The position numbers were made by a program, and so were the translations under genes. Shown one piece after another: positions 9,178 to 20,443 of a stretch of DNA of 64,000 bases. Origin of the DNA: Pseudomonas sp. Bc-h (GTDB lineage: Bacteria > Pseudomonadota > Gammaproteobacteria > Pseudomonadales > Pseudomonadaceae); the NCBI RefSeq assembly GCF_002080045.1, contig NZ_MUIN01000001.1, positions 132,930 through 196,929 of the forward strand. The letters run 5' to 3'. Under the pieces are notes generated by a model. That model had not been told where the DNA came from. It made no database searches and saw only the letters and a program-made list of their open reading frames with translations. How positions within the stretch are numbered: the first letter of the stretch is position 1; every line of letters begins with the position of its first letter.

Positions 9178-10914
9178 TTACATACGCTCCAGAGTTTCCA
9201 GACCCAGCAGTTGCAGGCCTTGCTTGAGGGTGCGACCGGTCAGGTGCGCGAGGCGCAGACGGCTTTGCTGTTGCTCGGGGTTTTCCGCGTTCAGGATCGG
9301 GCAGTTCTCGTAGAAGCTGGAGAACAGCCCGGCCAGATCGTACAGGTAGGCGCACAGCACGTGTGGCGTACCTTTTTCGGCGACGTTGTTTACGGTTTCG
9401 CCGAACTGCGCCAGTCGCGCAGCCAGGTCTTGCTCGTGCGGTGCTTCGAGGACGATCTGGCCTTTGCTCTCGTCGAAGGCCTCGCCCAGCTTGCGGAACA
9501 CTCCGGAAACGCGGGTGTAGGCGTACAACAGATAAGGCGCGGTATTGCCTTCGAAGCTCAGCATCTGATCGAAGTTGAAGCTGTAATCGCTGGCGCGGTG
9601 CTTGGAAAGGTCGGCGTATTTGACGGCGCTGATGCCCACGGCCTTGGCGATGCTGCGCAGTTCGTCTTCGGCGACTTCAGGGTTCTTCTCTTTGACCAGC
9701 ACGTAGGCGCGCTCTTCAGCTTCGTCCAGCAGGTCTACCAGCTTGACGGTGCCGCCATCGCGGGTCTTGAACGGACGGCCATCGGCGCCGTTCATGGTGC
9801 CGAAGCCCATGTGTTCCATTTGCATGTCGTTGGTCACGAAGCCTGCACGACGGGCCACTTCGAACACTTGCTGGAAGTGCAGGGCTTGACGTTGATCGAC
9901 GAAATACAGCGCGCGATCGGCTTTGAGGACGTTGCTACGGTAACGAACGGCCGCAAGGTCAGTGGTGGCGTAGAGATAGCCGCCGCCTGCCTTCTGCACG
10001 ATAACCGGCAGCGGCGTGCCTTCGGCGGTCTTGAATTCTTCGAGGAACACGCACTGCGCGCCGTTGCTCTCGACCAGCAAACCGGCCTTTTTGAGGTCAG
10101 CAACCACGTTCGCCAGATCGTCGTTGTAGGCGCTTTCGCCCATGACGTCTTTCGGCGTCAGTTTCACGTTCAGGCGCTCGTAGACTTCCTGGCAGTGGGA
10201 CAGCGAAATGTCCTTGAAACGGGTCCACAGTTTCAGGCACTCAGGGTCGCCAGCTTGCAGCTTGACCACCAGGCCACGAGCACGCTCGGCAAACTCTTCG
10301 GACTCGTCGAAGCGGCCTTTGGCGGCGCGGTAGAAGTTTTCCAGGTCTGACAGCTCGTCGCTGGTGGCCGGGGTTTCTTGCAGATATGCCAGCAGCATGC
10401 CGAACTGGGTGCCCCAGTCGCCGACATGGTTCTGACGGATCACCGTGTCGCCGAGAAACTCCAGGACGCTGGCAACGCCGTCACCAATGATGGTCGAGCG
10501 CAAATGGCCGACGTGCATCTCTTTGGCAAGGTTGGGCGCCGACAGGTCGACCACCACGCGCTGGGCGGGGCCGTTCTTGCGTACCGACAACGTGGCGTCG
10601 GCCAGCGCGGCATCAAGGCGCGACGCCAGGGCCTGAGTGTTCTGGAAGAAATTGAGGAAGCCGGGGCCGGCGATGTCGACCTTGCTGATCTGCTCGTCGG
10701 CAGGCAACGCGGCAACGATCTTCTCGGCCAGATCGCGCGGCTTCATGCCCGCAGGCTTGGCCAGCATCATGGCGATGTTGCTGGCGAAGTCGCCGTTTTT
10801 CTTGTCCTTGGCGTTTTCCACCTGAATCGCCGGCGTCAGCCCTTCCGGCAAGACGCCTTCGGTGACGAGTTGGCTCAGAGCTTGTTGGATCAGCTGGCGA
10901 ATGGTGTCTTTCAT
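9178..10914 (-). CDS. argS: Arginyl-tRNA synthetase
   Basis: A 578-residue class I aminoacyl-tRNA synthetase charging tRNA-Arg. It shows the N-terminal Add-1 domain, the HIGH-type motif as HVGH in [14 protein letters not shown], the degenerate KMSKS region typical of bacterial ArgS (around [10 protein letters not shown]), and a C-terminal anticodon-binding helical domain ending in [10 protein letters not shown]. The ATG at 10914 (protein start MKDTIRQ) fits the family length; the frame is open seven codons further. The SPOR gene follows after one base. Confidence 0.97.
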   Translation of the reverse strand: MKDTIRQLIQQALSQLVTEGVLPEGLTPAIQVENAKDKKNGDFASNIAMMLAKPAGMKPRDLAEKIVAALPADEQISKVDIAGPGFLNFFQNTQALASRLDAALADATLSVRKNGPAQRVVVDLSAPNLAKEMHVGHLRSTIIGDGVASVLEFLGDTVIRQNHVGDWGTQFGMLLAYLQETPATSDELSDLENFYRAAKGRFDESEEFAERARGLVVKLQAGDPECLKLWTRFKDISLSHCQEVYERLNVKLTPKDVMGESAYNDDLANVVADLKKAGLLVESNGAQCVFLEEFKTAEGTPLPVIVQKAGGGYLYATTDLAAVRYRSNVLKADRALYFVDQRQALHFQQVFEVARRAGFVTNDMQMEHMGFGTMNGADGRPFKTRDGGTVKLVDLLDEAEERAYVLVKEKNPEVAEDELRSIAKAVGISAVKYADLSKHRASDYSFNFDQMLSFEGNTAPYLLYAYTRVSGVFRKLGEAFDESKGQIVLEAPHEQDLAARLAQFGETVNNVAEKGTPHVLCAYLYDLAGLFSSFYENCPILNAENPEQQQSRLRLAHLTGRTLKQGLQLLGLETLERM

Positions 10915-11097
10915 GGTGCTCTCTTTCGACCGCAAGCGCGGCAGCGCTCGATGCGCGGGTGGAAAAACTGGGCATTATCCGTTGCCGGAGCCACCTTGCC
11001 AACCGCGTTGGACGCGCGGTTGGGATTTGTCATGCTATCGATGCGAGGTTCAATTGCTGGCAAGACACAAACCCTGTGGGAGGGTATTCGCCATCTA

Positions 11098-13317
11098 TCA
11101 ATACAAATCCACCGGGTCGACATCCAGCGACCACCTGACCTGTCTGCCGCTCGGCATGTTCTCAAGGGCCAGCAGCCAGGTCGCCAGCAACTTGTGCAAT
11201 GGGGCGCGGGCGTTGGCCTGGACCAGCAATTGCGCGCGATACCGACCGGCGCGGCGTTCCATCGGAGCCGGAACGGGGCCCAACAGTTCAATTCCGCCCA
11301 GCGCGATTTCCTTCAGCAGGTACTCCGCTTGCGTACAGGCTTCATCGAGAAAGCCTTCGGCTTGGCCCGGTTTGTGGGCTTCAGCGCGCAACAGTGCCAG
11401 ATGCGAAAACGGCGGCAGCCCGGCGGCGCGGCGTTCGCTCAAGGCCTGTTCGGCGAAGGCGAAATAACCCTGTTCCGTGAGCTGGATCAGCAGGGGGTGA
11501 TCGGCCAGGTGCGTCTGAATGATCACCTTACCCGGCTCTTCCGCGCGTCCGGCTCGCCCCGCGACCTGCACGATCAGCTGCGCCATGCGCTCGCTGGCGC
11601 GGAAATCACCGGAGAATAGCCCGCCGTCGGCATCCAGGATCGACACCAGTGTCACCCGTGGGAAATGATGCCCCTTGGCGAGCATTTGAGTGCCGACCAG
11701 AATGCATGGCTCGCCTTTCTGAATCGTCGCGAACAGCTGATTCATCGCGTCCTTGCGAGAAGTGCTGTCGCGGTCGACGCGCAACACCGGATAGTCCGGG
11801 AACAGGATGGCCAGCCGTTCTTCAGCCCGCTCCGTGCCTGCCCCAACCGGGCGCAGGTCGACTTTTCCGCACGCCGGGCAATTGCGTGGCACGCGCTCGA
11901 CATGCCCGCAGTGGTGGCAGCGTAGCTCGCCGGAACGCTGATGAACGGTCATGCGCGCGTCGCAGCGGTTGCATTCCGAGAGCCAGCCGCAGTCGTGACA
12001 GAGCAGCGTTGGAGCGAACCCTCGTCGGTTGAGAAACACCAGAACCTGCTGGCCCGCTGCCAGGGTTTGTCCGATTGCCTGCTGCATGGGGCCGGAAATA
12101 CCGCTGTCCAGTGGGCGGCTTTTGACATCCAGGCGCAGGAAGCGCGGTTGTTGAGCACCACCGGCGCGCTGATTGAGTCGTAAGAGGGCGTACCGGCCGG
12201 TGTAGGCGTTGTGCAGGCTTTCCAGTGAAGGCGTCGCCGAACCCAGCACGATCGGGATGTCTTCCTGCCGTGCGCGCACCAGTGACAGATCCCGGGCGTG
12301 ATAGCGCAGTCCTTCCTGCTGTTTATACGAGCCGTCGTGCTCTTCGTCGATGATGATCAGGCCGGGATTCTTCATCGGCGTGAACAACGCTGAGCGGGTG
12401 CCGATAATGATGTCGGCCTCGCCATCTCGCGCGGCCAGCCAGGCGTCGAGCCGGTCTCGGTCGTTGACAGCCGAGTGCAGCAAGGCGATTCGCGCATTGA
12501 AGCGCTGCTCGAAACGGGCGAGAGTCTGAGGACCGAGGTTGATCTCTGGAATCAGCACCAGCGCCTGTTTGCCGGCTTCCAGGGTTTCTCGGATCAGTTG
12601 CAGGTAAACCTCGGTCTTGCCGCTGCCCGTCACTCCCGCCAGCAACGAGGCATGGAAACTGCCGAAGCCTGAGCGGACCGCTTCGAAGGCGGCGCGCTGT
12701 TCAGTGTTCAGCGGCAATTCTGGCTGCGCCAGCCAGTGTTCGTGCCGGGCTGTGGGCGCATGGCCCCGCACTTCAACAGTGACCAGTTCCTTGGCCAGCA
12801 GCAGGTTCAGGCTGTCGCGGTTCAGCATCAGCTTGCTCAACAACTGATGCGCGACACCGTGAGGGTGCTGCGCCAGCGTCCTGAGCGCTTCCTTTTGCTT
12901 GGGCGCCCGCGCGATACGTGGGTCGTCGATGCTGGCGCCGGAGGCCATATGCCAGAAACGCTCCTGCCGTGCCTCGGCCGGTTCGCCCTGGCGCAGCAGT
13001 ACCGGCAATGCCCAGCTCAAGGTGTCACCGAGGCTATGCTGGTAATACTGCGCGGTCCACAGGCACAGCTTGAACAGCGCGGGCGGCAGTGGCGCTTCGC
13101 TGTCCAGCAAGGCGATGGCGGGTTTGAGCTTGTCGGCGGGGACTTCGCTGTGGTCGGTGACTTCCACCAGAATCCCGATCATCTCCCGACGGCCGAACGG
13201 CACTCGCAGGCGCATGCCCGGCTGCAGGGTACTGTGCGCGACCCCGGCGGGGGCACGGTAGTCGAACAGGCGGCGTAAAGGCGAGGGCAGGGCGAGGCGC
13301 AGAATGGCGTCGGGCAC
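11098..13317 (-). CDS. priA: PriA, primosomal replication-restart helicase
   Basis: A 739-residue 3'-to-5' superfamily 2 helicase that reloads the replisome at stalled forks. It has an N-terminal DNA-binding domain, Walker A GVTGSGKT, Walker B DEEH, a SAT motif (LGSATPSLE) and an inserted zinc-binding module with paired cysteines (LLCHDCGWLSECNRCDARM, then LRCHHCG and CPACG). The start is GTG with AGGAA about ten bases upstream. It is divergent from rpmE. Confidence 0.97.
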   Translation of the reverse strand: MPDAILRLALPSPLRRLFDYRAPAGVAHSTLQPGMRLRVPFGRREMIGILVEVTDHSEVPADKLKPAIALLDSEAPLPPALFKLCLWTAQYYQHSLGDTLSWALPVLLRQGEPAEARQERFWHMASGASIDDPRIARAPKQKEALRTLAQHPHGVAHQLLSKLMLNRDSLNLLLAKELVTVEVRGHAPTARHEHWLAQPELPLNTEQRAAFEAVRSGFGSFHASLLAGVTGSGKTEVYLQLIRETLEAGKQALVLIPEINLGPQTLARFEQRFNARIALLHSAVNDRDRLDAWLAARDGEADIIIGTRSALFTPMKNPGLIIIDEEHDGSYKQQEGLRYHARDLSLVRARQEDIPIVLGSATPSLESLHNAYTGRYALLRLNQRAGGAQQPRFLRLDVKSRPLDSGISGPMQQAIGQTLAAGQQVLVFLNRRGFAPTLLCHDCGWLSECNRCDARMTVHQRSGELRCHHCGHVERVPRNCPACGKVDLRPVGAGTERAEERLAILFPDYPVLRVDRDSTSRKDAMNQLFATIQKGEPCILVGTQMLAKGHHFPRVTLVSILDADGGLFSGDFRASERMAQLIVQVAGRAGRAEEPGKVIIQTHLADHPLLIQLTEQGYFAFAEQALSERRAAGLPPFSHLALLRAEAHKPGQAEGFLDEACTQAEYLLKEIALGGIELLGPVPAPMERRAGRYRAQLLVQANARAPLHKLLATWLLALENMPSGRQVRWSLDVDPVDLY

Positions 13318-13386
13318 GCGGGGGATTTCCTGTTACGGAGTATGACCAAGGCGCGATCTTAGCAGACGACCGGCAGTAACGTTCGC

Positions 13387-13414
13387 TTGCGTCATTTGCA
13401 CTCTCTGTTAATAT
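13387..13414 (+). promoter_or_regulatory. Candidate sigma-70 promoter of rpmE
   Basis: TTGCGT (13387-13392) and TAATAT (13409-13414) are separated by 16 bases and lie about 70 bases upstream of the rpmE ATG, in the priA-rpmE divergent gap. Assigned from motif only. Confidence 0.45.
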
Positions 13415-13484
13415 GCGCGGCCTAATTCCGTGCGGTATTCAACAATAGTGTTGGGTGGCGGCACGCTAGCCTGAGGAAATACCG

Positions 13485-13706
13485 ATGAAAGCTGATATCC
13501 ATCCAGTTTACGAAGACGTCGTTGCGACCTGCAGCTGCGGCAACGTCATCCACACCCGTTCCAACCTGGCCAAGCCTCTGAGCCTGGACGTTTGCAACGA
13601 GTGCCACCCGTTCTACACCGGTAAGCAAAAGACTCTGGACGTTGGCGGTCGCGTCGACAAGTTCAAGTCGCGTTTCGGTGCGTTCGGCGCAACCAAAGCG
13701 AAGTAA
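13485..13706 (+). CDS. rpmE: 50S ribosomal protein L31 (zinc-binding form)
   Basis: A 73-residue L31. Cys16, Cys18, Cys37 and Cys40 form the zinc ribbon, so this is the C+ type rather than the zinc-free YkgM type that replaces it under zinc starvation. L31 sits at the subunit interface in the 50S central protuberance. It is followed by a terminator that overlaps the next gene. Confidence 0.97.
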   Translation: MKADIHPVYEDVVATCSCGNVIHTRSNLAKPLSLDVCNECHPFYTGKQKTLDVGGRVDKFKSRFGAFGATKAK

Positions 13707-13708
13707 GA

Positions 13709-14533
13709 GTGGATTTTCTGGATCGCTCCCCGAGCTACTCCAGGCTGCTCAAGAAGGCGTCCCTTGCGGGCGCCTTTTTTATGTCTGCGATTTGGCTCTC
13801 CTCGGCTCAGGCGCTGTGTCCGGCACCTGCTTCTCTGCCTGTTTCCCAGGTTCAACGCGTGGTCGACGGCGACACCGTGCGATTGAGCGATGGGCGCAGC
13901 GTGCGCATGATTGGCCTCAATGCGCCAGAAACTGGCAAAAAAGGTCAGTCCGCGCAGCCGTTTGCCGAAGCCGCCAAGCGTCGTCTGCAAGCGTTGGTCG
14001 ATGAGAGTGATGGGCAGGTCAGCGTAGGTGTCGGTGAGCAGGCCACCGATCACTATGGCCGAACGCTGGCCAATCTCTACGGGCGCAATGGTGCCAACCT
14101 GGAAGCGCAACTGCTCGCTGAAGGTCTGGGCTATCTGGTGGCGGTGTCGCCCAACGTCGCGCTGGTCGATTGCCAGCAGGCGGCGGAAAAGACTGCTCGT
14201 CAGGCCGGGTTGGGGCTGTGGCGCAATTCGCCGGTGCAGTCGCCGGATCAAATCGACACGGGCGGCTTTGCCGTGGTGTCTGGCGAGGTCAGCAATGTGC
14301 AGCGCAACGGTGGTGGCGTCTGGATCGAATTTCAGAACTCACTGGTGCTGCGCATCGCCCCCAATCTGGTCAGTCAATTCGACCTCGCTTCACTTCAGCG
14401 TCTGAAGGGCCGCAAGGTCGAAGCTCGCGGGTGGGTGGTAGATCGTTCTCGTCGCGGCGGCCTTAAATCGGGTCAGGTGCGCTGGATGATGCCAATTACC
14501 CATTCAGCGATGTTGAATACAACATCCAGATAA
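13709..14533 (+). CDS. Secreted thermonuclease-family (SNase-like) protein
   Basis: A 274-residue protein with a signal peptide ending near WLSSAQA (about residue 35) and a staphylococcal nuclease-like domain: VVDGDTVRL, LNAPE and DHYGRTLANLY carry the expected Asp, Glu and Arg residues. After about residue 180 there is a second small beta-rich domain. The GTG start two bases after rpmE is kept because the basic part of the signal peptide (LLKKASLAGAFF) lies upstream of the only nearby ATG (13781). The rpmE terminator hairpin falls inside this signal-peptide region. It probably cleaves nucleic acid outside the cytoplasm; the substrate is unknown. Confidence 0.78.
   Translation: MDFLDRSPSYSRLLKKASLAGAFFMSAIWLSSAQALCPAPASLPVSQVQRVVDGDTVRLSDGRSVRMIGLNAPETGKKGQSAQPFAEAAKRRLQALVDESDGQVSVGVGEQATDHYGRTLANLYGRNGANLEAQLLAEGLGYLVAVSPNVALVDCQQAAEKTARQAGLGLWRNSPVQSPDQIDTGGFAVVSGEVSNVQRNGGGVWIEFQNSLVLRIAPNLVSQFDLASLQRLKGRKVEARGWVVDRSRRGGLKSGQVRWMMPITHSAMLNTTSR
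13754..13780 (+). terminator. rpmE terminator inside the next reading frame
   Basis: Stem AAGGCG-T-CCC / GGGCGCCTT with a TTGC loop is followed by TTTT. The hairpin is a classical intrinsic terminator, yet it lies 45-70 bases inside the thermonuclease-family frame and encodes its KKASLAGAFF segment. Confidence 0.75.
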
Positions 14534-14619
14534 AATTGTAGACATTTTTCAGGCTATATTGTTTTCAGTGCAGGCCTTGTATTTCGTGGCTCTACGCTGA
14601 AAGTCTTAGATGCGGCCCC

Positions 14620-14648
14620 TTGACACAGGTGACTCGGCAGTCTTGTTA
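14620..14648 (+). promoter_or_regulatory. Possible promoter of maeB
   Basis: A perfect TTGACA (14620-14625) is followed 17 bases on by a weak TTGTTA. It is the best -35-like sequence in the 180-base gap before maeB. The weak -10 keeps this tentative. Confidence 0.3.
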
Positions 14649-14713
14649 GGACTTTCTGACTTGCGTATGCTCGTTCGTCCGTCTGTCCAACAGCAAAAAA
14701 GCGGAATGCCCAC

Positions 14714-15982
14714 ATGTCAGATTTGAAAACTGCCGCTCTCGAATATCACGCCAACCCTCGCCCTGGGAAACTGAGCGTCGAACTCACCAAAGCCACCGCG
14801 ACAGCTCGTGATCTGTCGCTGGCGTACAGCCCGGGCGTCGCTGAGCCTGTGCGTGAAATCGCACGCGATCCTGAACTCGCTTACAAGTACACCGGCAAAG
14901 GCAACCTTGTCGCGGTCATCTCCGATGGCACCGCGATCCTCGGCCTGGGCAACCTCGGCCCGCTGGCTTCCAAGCCGGTAATGGAAGGTAAAGGTGTGCT
15001 GTTCAAGCGCTTCGCCGGTATCGATGTATTCGACATCGAAGTCGATTCGGAAAGCCCGCAGGCGTTCATCGACACCGTCAAACGTATCTCCATCACTTTC
15101 GGCGGCATCAACCTGGAAGACATCAAGGCACCTGAGTGCTTCGAGATCGAAAAGGCGCTGATCGAGCAGTGCGACATTCCGGTTTTCCACGATGACCAGC
15201 ACGGCACCGCGATCGTTACTGCGGCCGGCATGATCAACGCACTGGAAATCGCTGGCAAAACCCTGAGCGACGCGAAAATCGTCTGCCTGGGCGCCGGTGC
15301 TGCGGCCATCTCCTGCATGAAATTGCTGGTGAGCATGGGCGCGAAGATCGAAAACATCTTCATGATCGACCGCAATGGCGTGGTTCACTCCGGCCGTTCC
15401 GATCTGAACCAGTACAAGGCGCAATTCGCTCACGCGACTGACAAGCGCACCCTGGCCGACGCACTGGATGGTGCTGACGTATTCGTGGGTCTGTCGGGTC
15501 CTAACCTGCTGAGCGCTGAAGGCCTGAAATCCATGGCTGCGAACCCGATCGTGTTCGCGTGCTCGAACCCCGATCCGGAAATCTCGCCGGAGCTGGCTCA
15601 CGCCACTCGCGACGACGTGATCATGGCGACCGGCCGTTCGGACTACCCGAACCAGGTCAACAACGTGCTGGGCTTCCCGTTCATCTTCCGTGGTGCCCTG
15701 GACGTTCGCGCCAAGCGCATCAACGAAGAAATGAAGATCGCAGCAGCCAACGCTCTGCGTGAACTGGCCAAATTGCCAGTGCCTCAGGAAGTCTGCGACG
15801 CCTACGGCGGCATCAAATTGGAATTCGGCCGTGAGTACATCATTCCGAAGCCAATGGACGCGCGCTTGCTTGGTCTGATCTCCGATGCCGTTGCCAAGGC
15901 CGCCATCGCGACCGGCGTGGCTACCCAGCCGTATCCGAAACACTACCCGCTGAAAAGCGTGGATGATGTGTTTAACGGATAA
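14714..15982 (+). CDS. maeB: NADP-dependent malic enzyme (short form)
   Basis: A 422-residue malic enzyme that oxidatively decarboxylates malate to pyruvate, supplying NADPH and linking the TCA cycle to gluconeogenesis. Malic N-terminal domain: AYSPGVAEPV and the metal site around PVFHDDQHGTA. NAD(P)-binding domain: CLGAGAAAISCMKLL. At 422 residues it lacks the C-terminal phosphotransacetylase-like domain of the roughly 760-residue MaeB type. An intrinsic terminator follows about 20 bases after the stop. Confidence 0.94.
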   Translation: MSDLKTAALEYHANPRPGKLSVELTKATATARDLSLAYSPGVAEPVREIARDPELAYKYTGKGNLVAVISDGTAILGLGNLGPLASKPVMEGKGVLFKRFAGIDVFDIEVDSESPQAFIDTVKRISITFGGINLEDIKAPECFEIEKALIEQCDIPVFHDDQHGTAIVTAAGMINALEIAGKTLSDAKIVCLGAGAAAISCMKLLVSMGAKIENIFMIDRNGVVHSGRSDLNQYKAQFAHATDKRTLADALDGADVFVGLSGPNLLSAEGLKSMAANPIVFACSNPDPEISPELAHATRDDVIMATGRSDYPNQVNNVLGFPFIFRGALDVRAKRINEEMKIAAANALRELAKLPVPQEVCDAYGGIKLEFGREYIIPKPMDARLLGLISDAVAKAAIATGVATQPYPKHYPLKSVDDVFNG

Positions 15983-16000
15983 AGGCAGTCACTGCTCCAC

Positions 16001-16030
16001 AAAAAAACCGGCCTGAGAGCCGGTTTTTTT
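16001..16030. terminator. Bidirectional terminator between maeB and ponA
   Basis: AAAAAACCGGC-CTGAGA-GCCGGTTTTTTT: a seven-base GC stem flanked by A- and T-tracts, so it can end transcripts from both convergent genes. Confidence 0.85.
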
Positions 16031-16032
16031 GT

Positions 16033-16128
16033 GCAGCAGCTTCAAGTTGTAAGTCGCAAGCTGCAAGTAAAAGCGTTCGCGGGTGCGGCTGTTACTTGCG
16101 GCTTGCAGCTTGGTGCTCGTAGCTGCCT
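16033..16128. repeat. Long intergenic palindrome, CAAGCTTCAAG family (copy 2)
   Basis: A GCAGCTTCAAG...GTCGCAAGCTGCAAGTAA arm is mirrored by TTACTTGCGGCTTGCAGC...GTAGCTGC around a GC-rich centre. It lies directly beyond the maeB terminator and up to the ponA stop. Confidence 0.65.
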
Positions 16129-18606
16129 TTAAAACAGATCGATTGGCGCAGATTCGTCCGCAGGGAGCGGACTGCCTGGTGCCGGGCTGCCGTTCAGTTC
16201 GTTCACGCTAGGCGGTGTGTCTTCGCTCTTGAATAGCTCAAAGAACGCTCCGGCCGTGCTTGGCGTTGCAGAGCGGCCACTGACCGGGTCGATTCGCAGG
16301 CTCAGGATGCCATCAGGCTCGGGCTGGACGTGCGGCGGTTTGTCCTTGAGCGCGGCACTCATGTAGCTCATCCAGATCGGTAGCGCGACGGTCCCGCCGA
16401 ACTCATGACGGCCCAGGCTTTCAGGCTGGTCGAACCCGGTCCAGACCGTGGTCACGTAGTCGCCGTTGTAGCCGGAGAACCAGGCGTCTTTGGAGTCGTT
16501 GGTGGTACCGGTCTTGCCGGCGATGTCCGGACGATTCATTGCCAGTGCACGGCGGCCTGTGCCGCGCTTGATCACGTCCTGCAGCATGCTGTTAAGAATG
16601 TACGTGGTGCGACCGTCGACAATGCGCTCCGCCACCGCGGGGGCGGGTGGTACGCCATTGGTGTCAAGCGCGTTTGGCACAGTGTTGGCGGTCAGTGCCG
16701 GGGTTTCCGGGGCGGCAAAGGTCGACGCATCACTGACTGCTTTTTCGCTGACGGCTTTCGGGTTCGGGTCGTTGGCCGGTACGGTCGGCGGGTTGGCGAC
16801 GAAGAGCGTCTTGCCTTCGCGATCCTCGATCTTGTCGATCAGGTATGGGCTGATCTTGTAGCCGCCGTTGGCGAAGGTGCTCCAGCCGCTGACGATTTCC
16901 ATCGGCGTCAGCGTTGCCGTACCCAGGGCCAGCGACAGGTTCGGCGGCAGATCTGCTTTGTTGAAGCCAAAGCGAGTGATGTAGTTGATTGCCGTGTTGA
17001 CCCCCAGACTTTGCAGCAGGCGGATCGACACCAGGTTGCGCGACTTGTACAGCGCCTCGCGTAGGCGGATCGGGCCGAGGAACGTGCCGGTGTCGTTCTT
17101 CGGACGCCAGACCTTGTCGATGGCTTCGTCAACGAACACGATCGGCGCGTCGTTTACCAGGCTCGCGGCGGTATAGCCGCTGTCCAGTGCGGCCGAATAA
17201 AGGAACGGTTTGAAGCTGGAGCCCGGTTGACGCTTGGCCTGCATGGCGCGGTTGTAGTTGCTCTGTTCGAAGGCAAAACCGCCGACCAGTGCGCGAATCG
17301 CACCGTTTTTAGGGTCCAGAGAAACCAGCGCGCTCTGTGCTTGCGGGATCTGGCTGAATTTGAGCGAGTTATCAGGCTGACGCTGCAGGCGCACCAGATC
17401 GCCGACATGGGCGACGTCGGATGGCTGCTTCGGATTGGGGCCGACGCTGTTGGTGTTCAAGAAGGCTTTTGCCCACTTCATGCTGTCCCAGGCGACGGTT
17501 TCTTCCTTCTCGCCGTTGCGGGTCAGAACGTGAATACCGTTCTTGTCGACCTGGCTGACGATGGCCGGCTCCAGACCGCTGATCGGACGCTGCTTGGTCA
17601 ATTCCTGTGCCCAAGCGTCGCGGGTCAGGCCCGGGAAGCGGCTTTCAGGCCCGCGATAGCCGTGGCGCTGGTCGTATTCGATCAGGCCATCCTGCACCGC
17701 TTTGTTCGCATCTTCTTGACGATCGCTTGGCACAGTAGTGGTTACGCGGAAGCCTTCTGTGTAGGCTTCGCTGCCGTAGCGGCCGACCATCTCGGCACGG
17801 GCCATTTCAGCGATGTACGGCGCGTTCACTTCAGGGCTCTGAACGTGATAGCTGGCGTTGATCGGCTCGGCCAGAGCAGTTTGATAAGTGTTCTGGTCGA
17901 TTTTGCCCAGTTTGAACATGCGGCCCAGAATCCAGTCGCGGCGCTCTTTGGCGCGCACCGGGTTGGCCAGTGGGTTGAATCGTGACGGCGCTTTCGGCAG
18001 CCCGGCAATCATGGCCATCTGCGCAACACTCAGATCGCGGATGGATTTGCCGTAATAAACCTGCGCCGCAGCCTCGATACCATAGGCCCGGTTACCCAGG
18101 TAGATCTTGTTGACGTAGAGCTCGAGAATCTCGTCCTTGGTAAGTTGGCGCTCGATTTGCAAGGCCAGAAGAATCTCGGTGGTTTTACGTGAGAAGCTGC
18201 GCTCGCTGGTCAGGAAGTAGTTCTTCGCAACCTGCATGGTGATAGTCGAGCCGCCGGACTGAATGTGACCGCTTTTGACCAGTTGGCTGGCGGCGCGCAT
18301 CAGGCTGCTGGGGTCCACGCCATAGTGGTTGGCGAAGTTATCGTCTTCGGCAGACAGCAGGGCGTGAATGAAATTGGGTGGAATGTCGGCGAAACGGATC
18401 GGAGAGCGGCGCATTTCGCCGAACTCGGCAATCAGCTTGCCGTCGCTGCTGAACACGCGCAGCGGTATCTGCAGCTGGATGTTGCGCAGCGCGTCGACTG
18501 AAGGCAGATTCGGCGACAGGTAAAGGAAGGCACCGCTCAAACCGAGCAGCAGCCCGCAGACGATAGCGACGAAGGACCACCAGAAAAACTTCAGCAGGCG
18601 TATCAA
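16129..18606 (-). CDS. ponA: Penicillin-binding protein 1A (bifunctional class A PBP)
   Basis: An 825-residue peptidoglycan synthase. One N-terminal transmembrane helix (residues 4-29) is followed by the glycosyltransferase domain (HALLSAEDDNFANHYGVD, with the GGSTITMQVAKN motif) and then the transpeptidase domain with SxxK in PGSSFKPF, SRN and KTGTT. An OB-like insertion lies between the domains. The start is TTG at 18606 preceded by GGAA; the next residues (IRLLKFFWWSF) match the usual beginning of the family. It is divergent from pilM, the classic ponA-pilMNOPQ arrangement. Confidence 0.95.
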   Translation of the reverse strand: MIRLLKFFWWSFVAIVCGLLLGLSGAFLYLSPNLPSVDALRNIQLQIPLRVFSSDGKLIAEFGEMRRSPIRFADIPPNFIHALLSAEDDNFANHYGVDPSSLMRAASQLVKSGHIQSGGSTITMQVAKNYFLTSERSFSRKTTEILLALQIERQLTKDEILELYVNKIYLGNRAYGIEAAAQVYYGKSIRDLSVAQMAMIAGLPKAPSRFNPLANPVRAKERRDWILGRMFKLGKIDQNTYQTALAEPINASYHVQSPEVNAPYIAEMARAEMVGRYGSEAYTEGFRVTTTVPSDRQEDANKAVQDGLIEYDQRHGYRGPESRFPGLTRDAWAQELTKQRPISGLEPAIVSQVDKNGIHVLTRNGEKEETVAWDSMKWAKAFLNTNSVGPNPKQPSDVAHVGDLVRLQRQPDNSLKFSQIPQAQSALVSLDPKNGAIRALVGGFAFEQSNYNRAMQAKRQPGSSFKPFLYSAALDSGYTAASLVNDAPIVFVDEAIDKVWRPKNDTGTFLGPIRLREALYKSRNLVSIRLLQSLGVNTAINYITRFGFNKADLPPNLSLALGTATLTPMEIVSGWSTFANGGYKISPYLIDKIEDREGKTLFVANPPTVPANDPNPKAVSEKAVSDASTFAAPETPALTANTVPNALDTNGVPPAPAVAERIVDGRTTYILNSMLQDVIKRGTGRRALAMNRPDIAGKTGTTNDSKDAWFSGYNGDYVTTVWTGFDQPESLGRHEFGGTVALPIWMSYMSAALKDKPPHVQPEPDGILSLRIDPVSGRSATPSTAGAFFELFKSEDTPPSVNELNGSPAPGSPLPADESAPIDLF

Positions 18607-18785
18607 GGCTTTTGGATTTCCAGAAAAAAGAATGGGTTAAGCGCAGGCATTTACAAATGAACACGCCTTGAAGCTTTGCTACACGAAAAAAACGCTGGGC
18701 ATTATAAGCATTTTTCGTCGCCGAGCGTTATTTGCGCTACTGTCAAGGCTGCCGACAGTGGCTTTGGACAAAAAAATATCCGTAA

Positions 18786-19876
<1,091 letters not shown>

Positions 19877-19877
<1 letters not shown>

Positions 19878-20443
19878 TGGCACGGATCAACTTACTCCCT
19901 TGGCGCGAAAAGCAGCGCGAAGAGCGAAAAAAACGCTTCCTGATCGCACTCGTCGGCGTCCTTGTCGCCGGTATCGGCACCATTCTGCTGGCTGATCAGT
20001 ATTTGACCAGCGCAATCAACCATCAGAATGCGCGCAACCAGTTCATCAAGACTGAGATCGTCCAGCTTGACGCTCGCATCAAGGAAATCAGCGAACTCAA
20101 GGCGCGTCGCAAGCAGTTGCTGGAACGGATGAAGATCATTCAGGACTTGCAAGGCAACCGGCCGATCATCGGCCGTATCTTCGATCAACTGGCGCGAACC
20201 TTGCCGGATGGCGTGTATTTCAACGAAGTGAAGATGACCGACAAACTCATCAGCATTTCCGGGGCTGCCGAGTCGAACAATCGGGTGTCGGATCTGTTGC
20301 GTAATCTGGATGCATCTGACTGGCTGGAAGCGCCGAGTCTGACAGAGGTGAAGGCAAACACGGCTGGGGCGGTGGACCAGTCCAATACCTTCCAGTTGAC
20401 CGTGCGTCAGACGCAGCCCGCTGTAGATGGAGCCAAGCCATGA
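19877..20443 (+). CDS. pilN: PilN, inner-membrane type IV pilus alignment protein
   Basis: A 188-residue protein. The N-terminus MARINLLPWRE carries the conserved INLLPWR peptide that binds PilM. One transmembrane helix (about residues 22-42) is followed by a coiled coil and a periplasmic ferredoxin-like domain that pairs with PilO. The start ATG overlaps the pilM stop; the pilO ATG overlaps this stop by four bases, so translation is coupled. Confidence 0.95.

Noticed and set aside
18700..18750. Promoter for ponA built from a minus-strand TATAAT (18706-18701) and TTGACA (18746-18741)
   Set aside because: The two hexamers are 34 bases apart, far beyond a usable spacer; no better pair was found.
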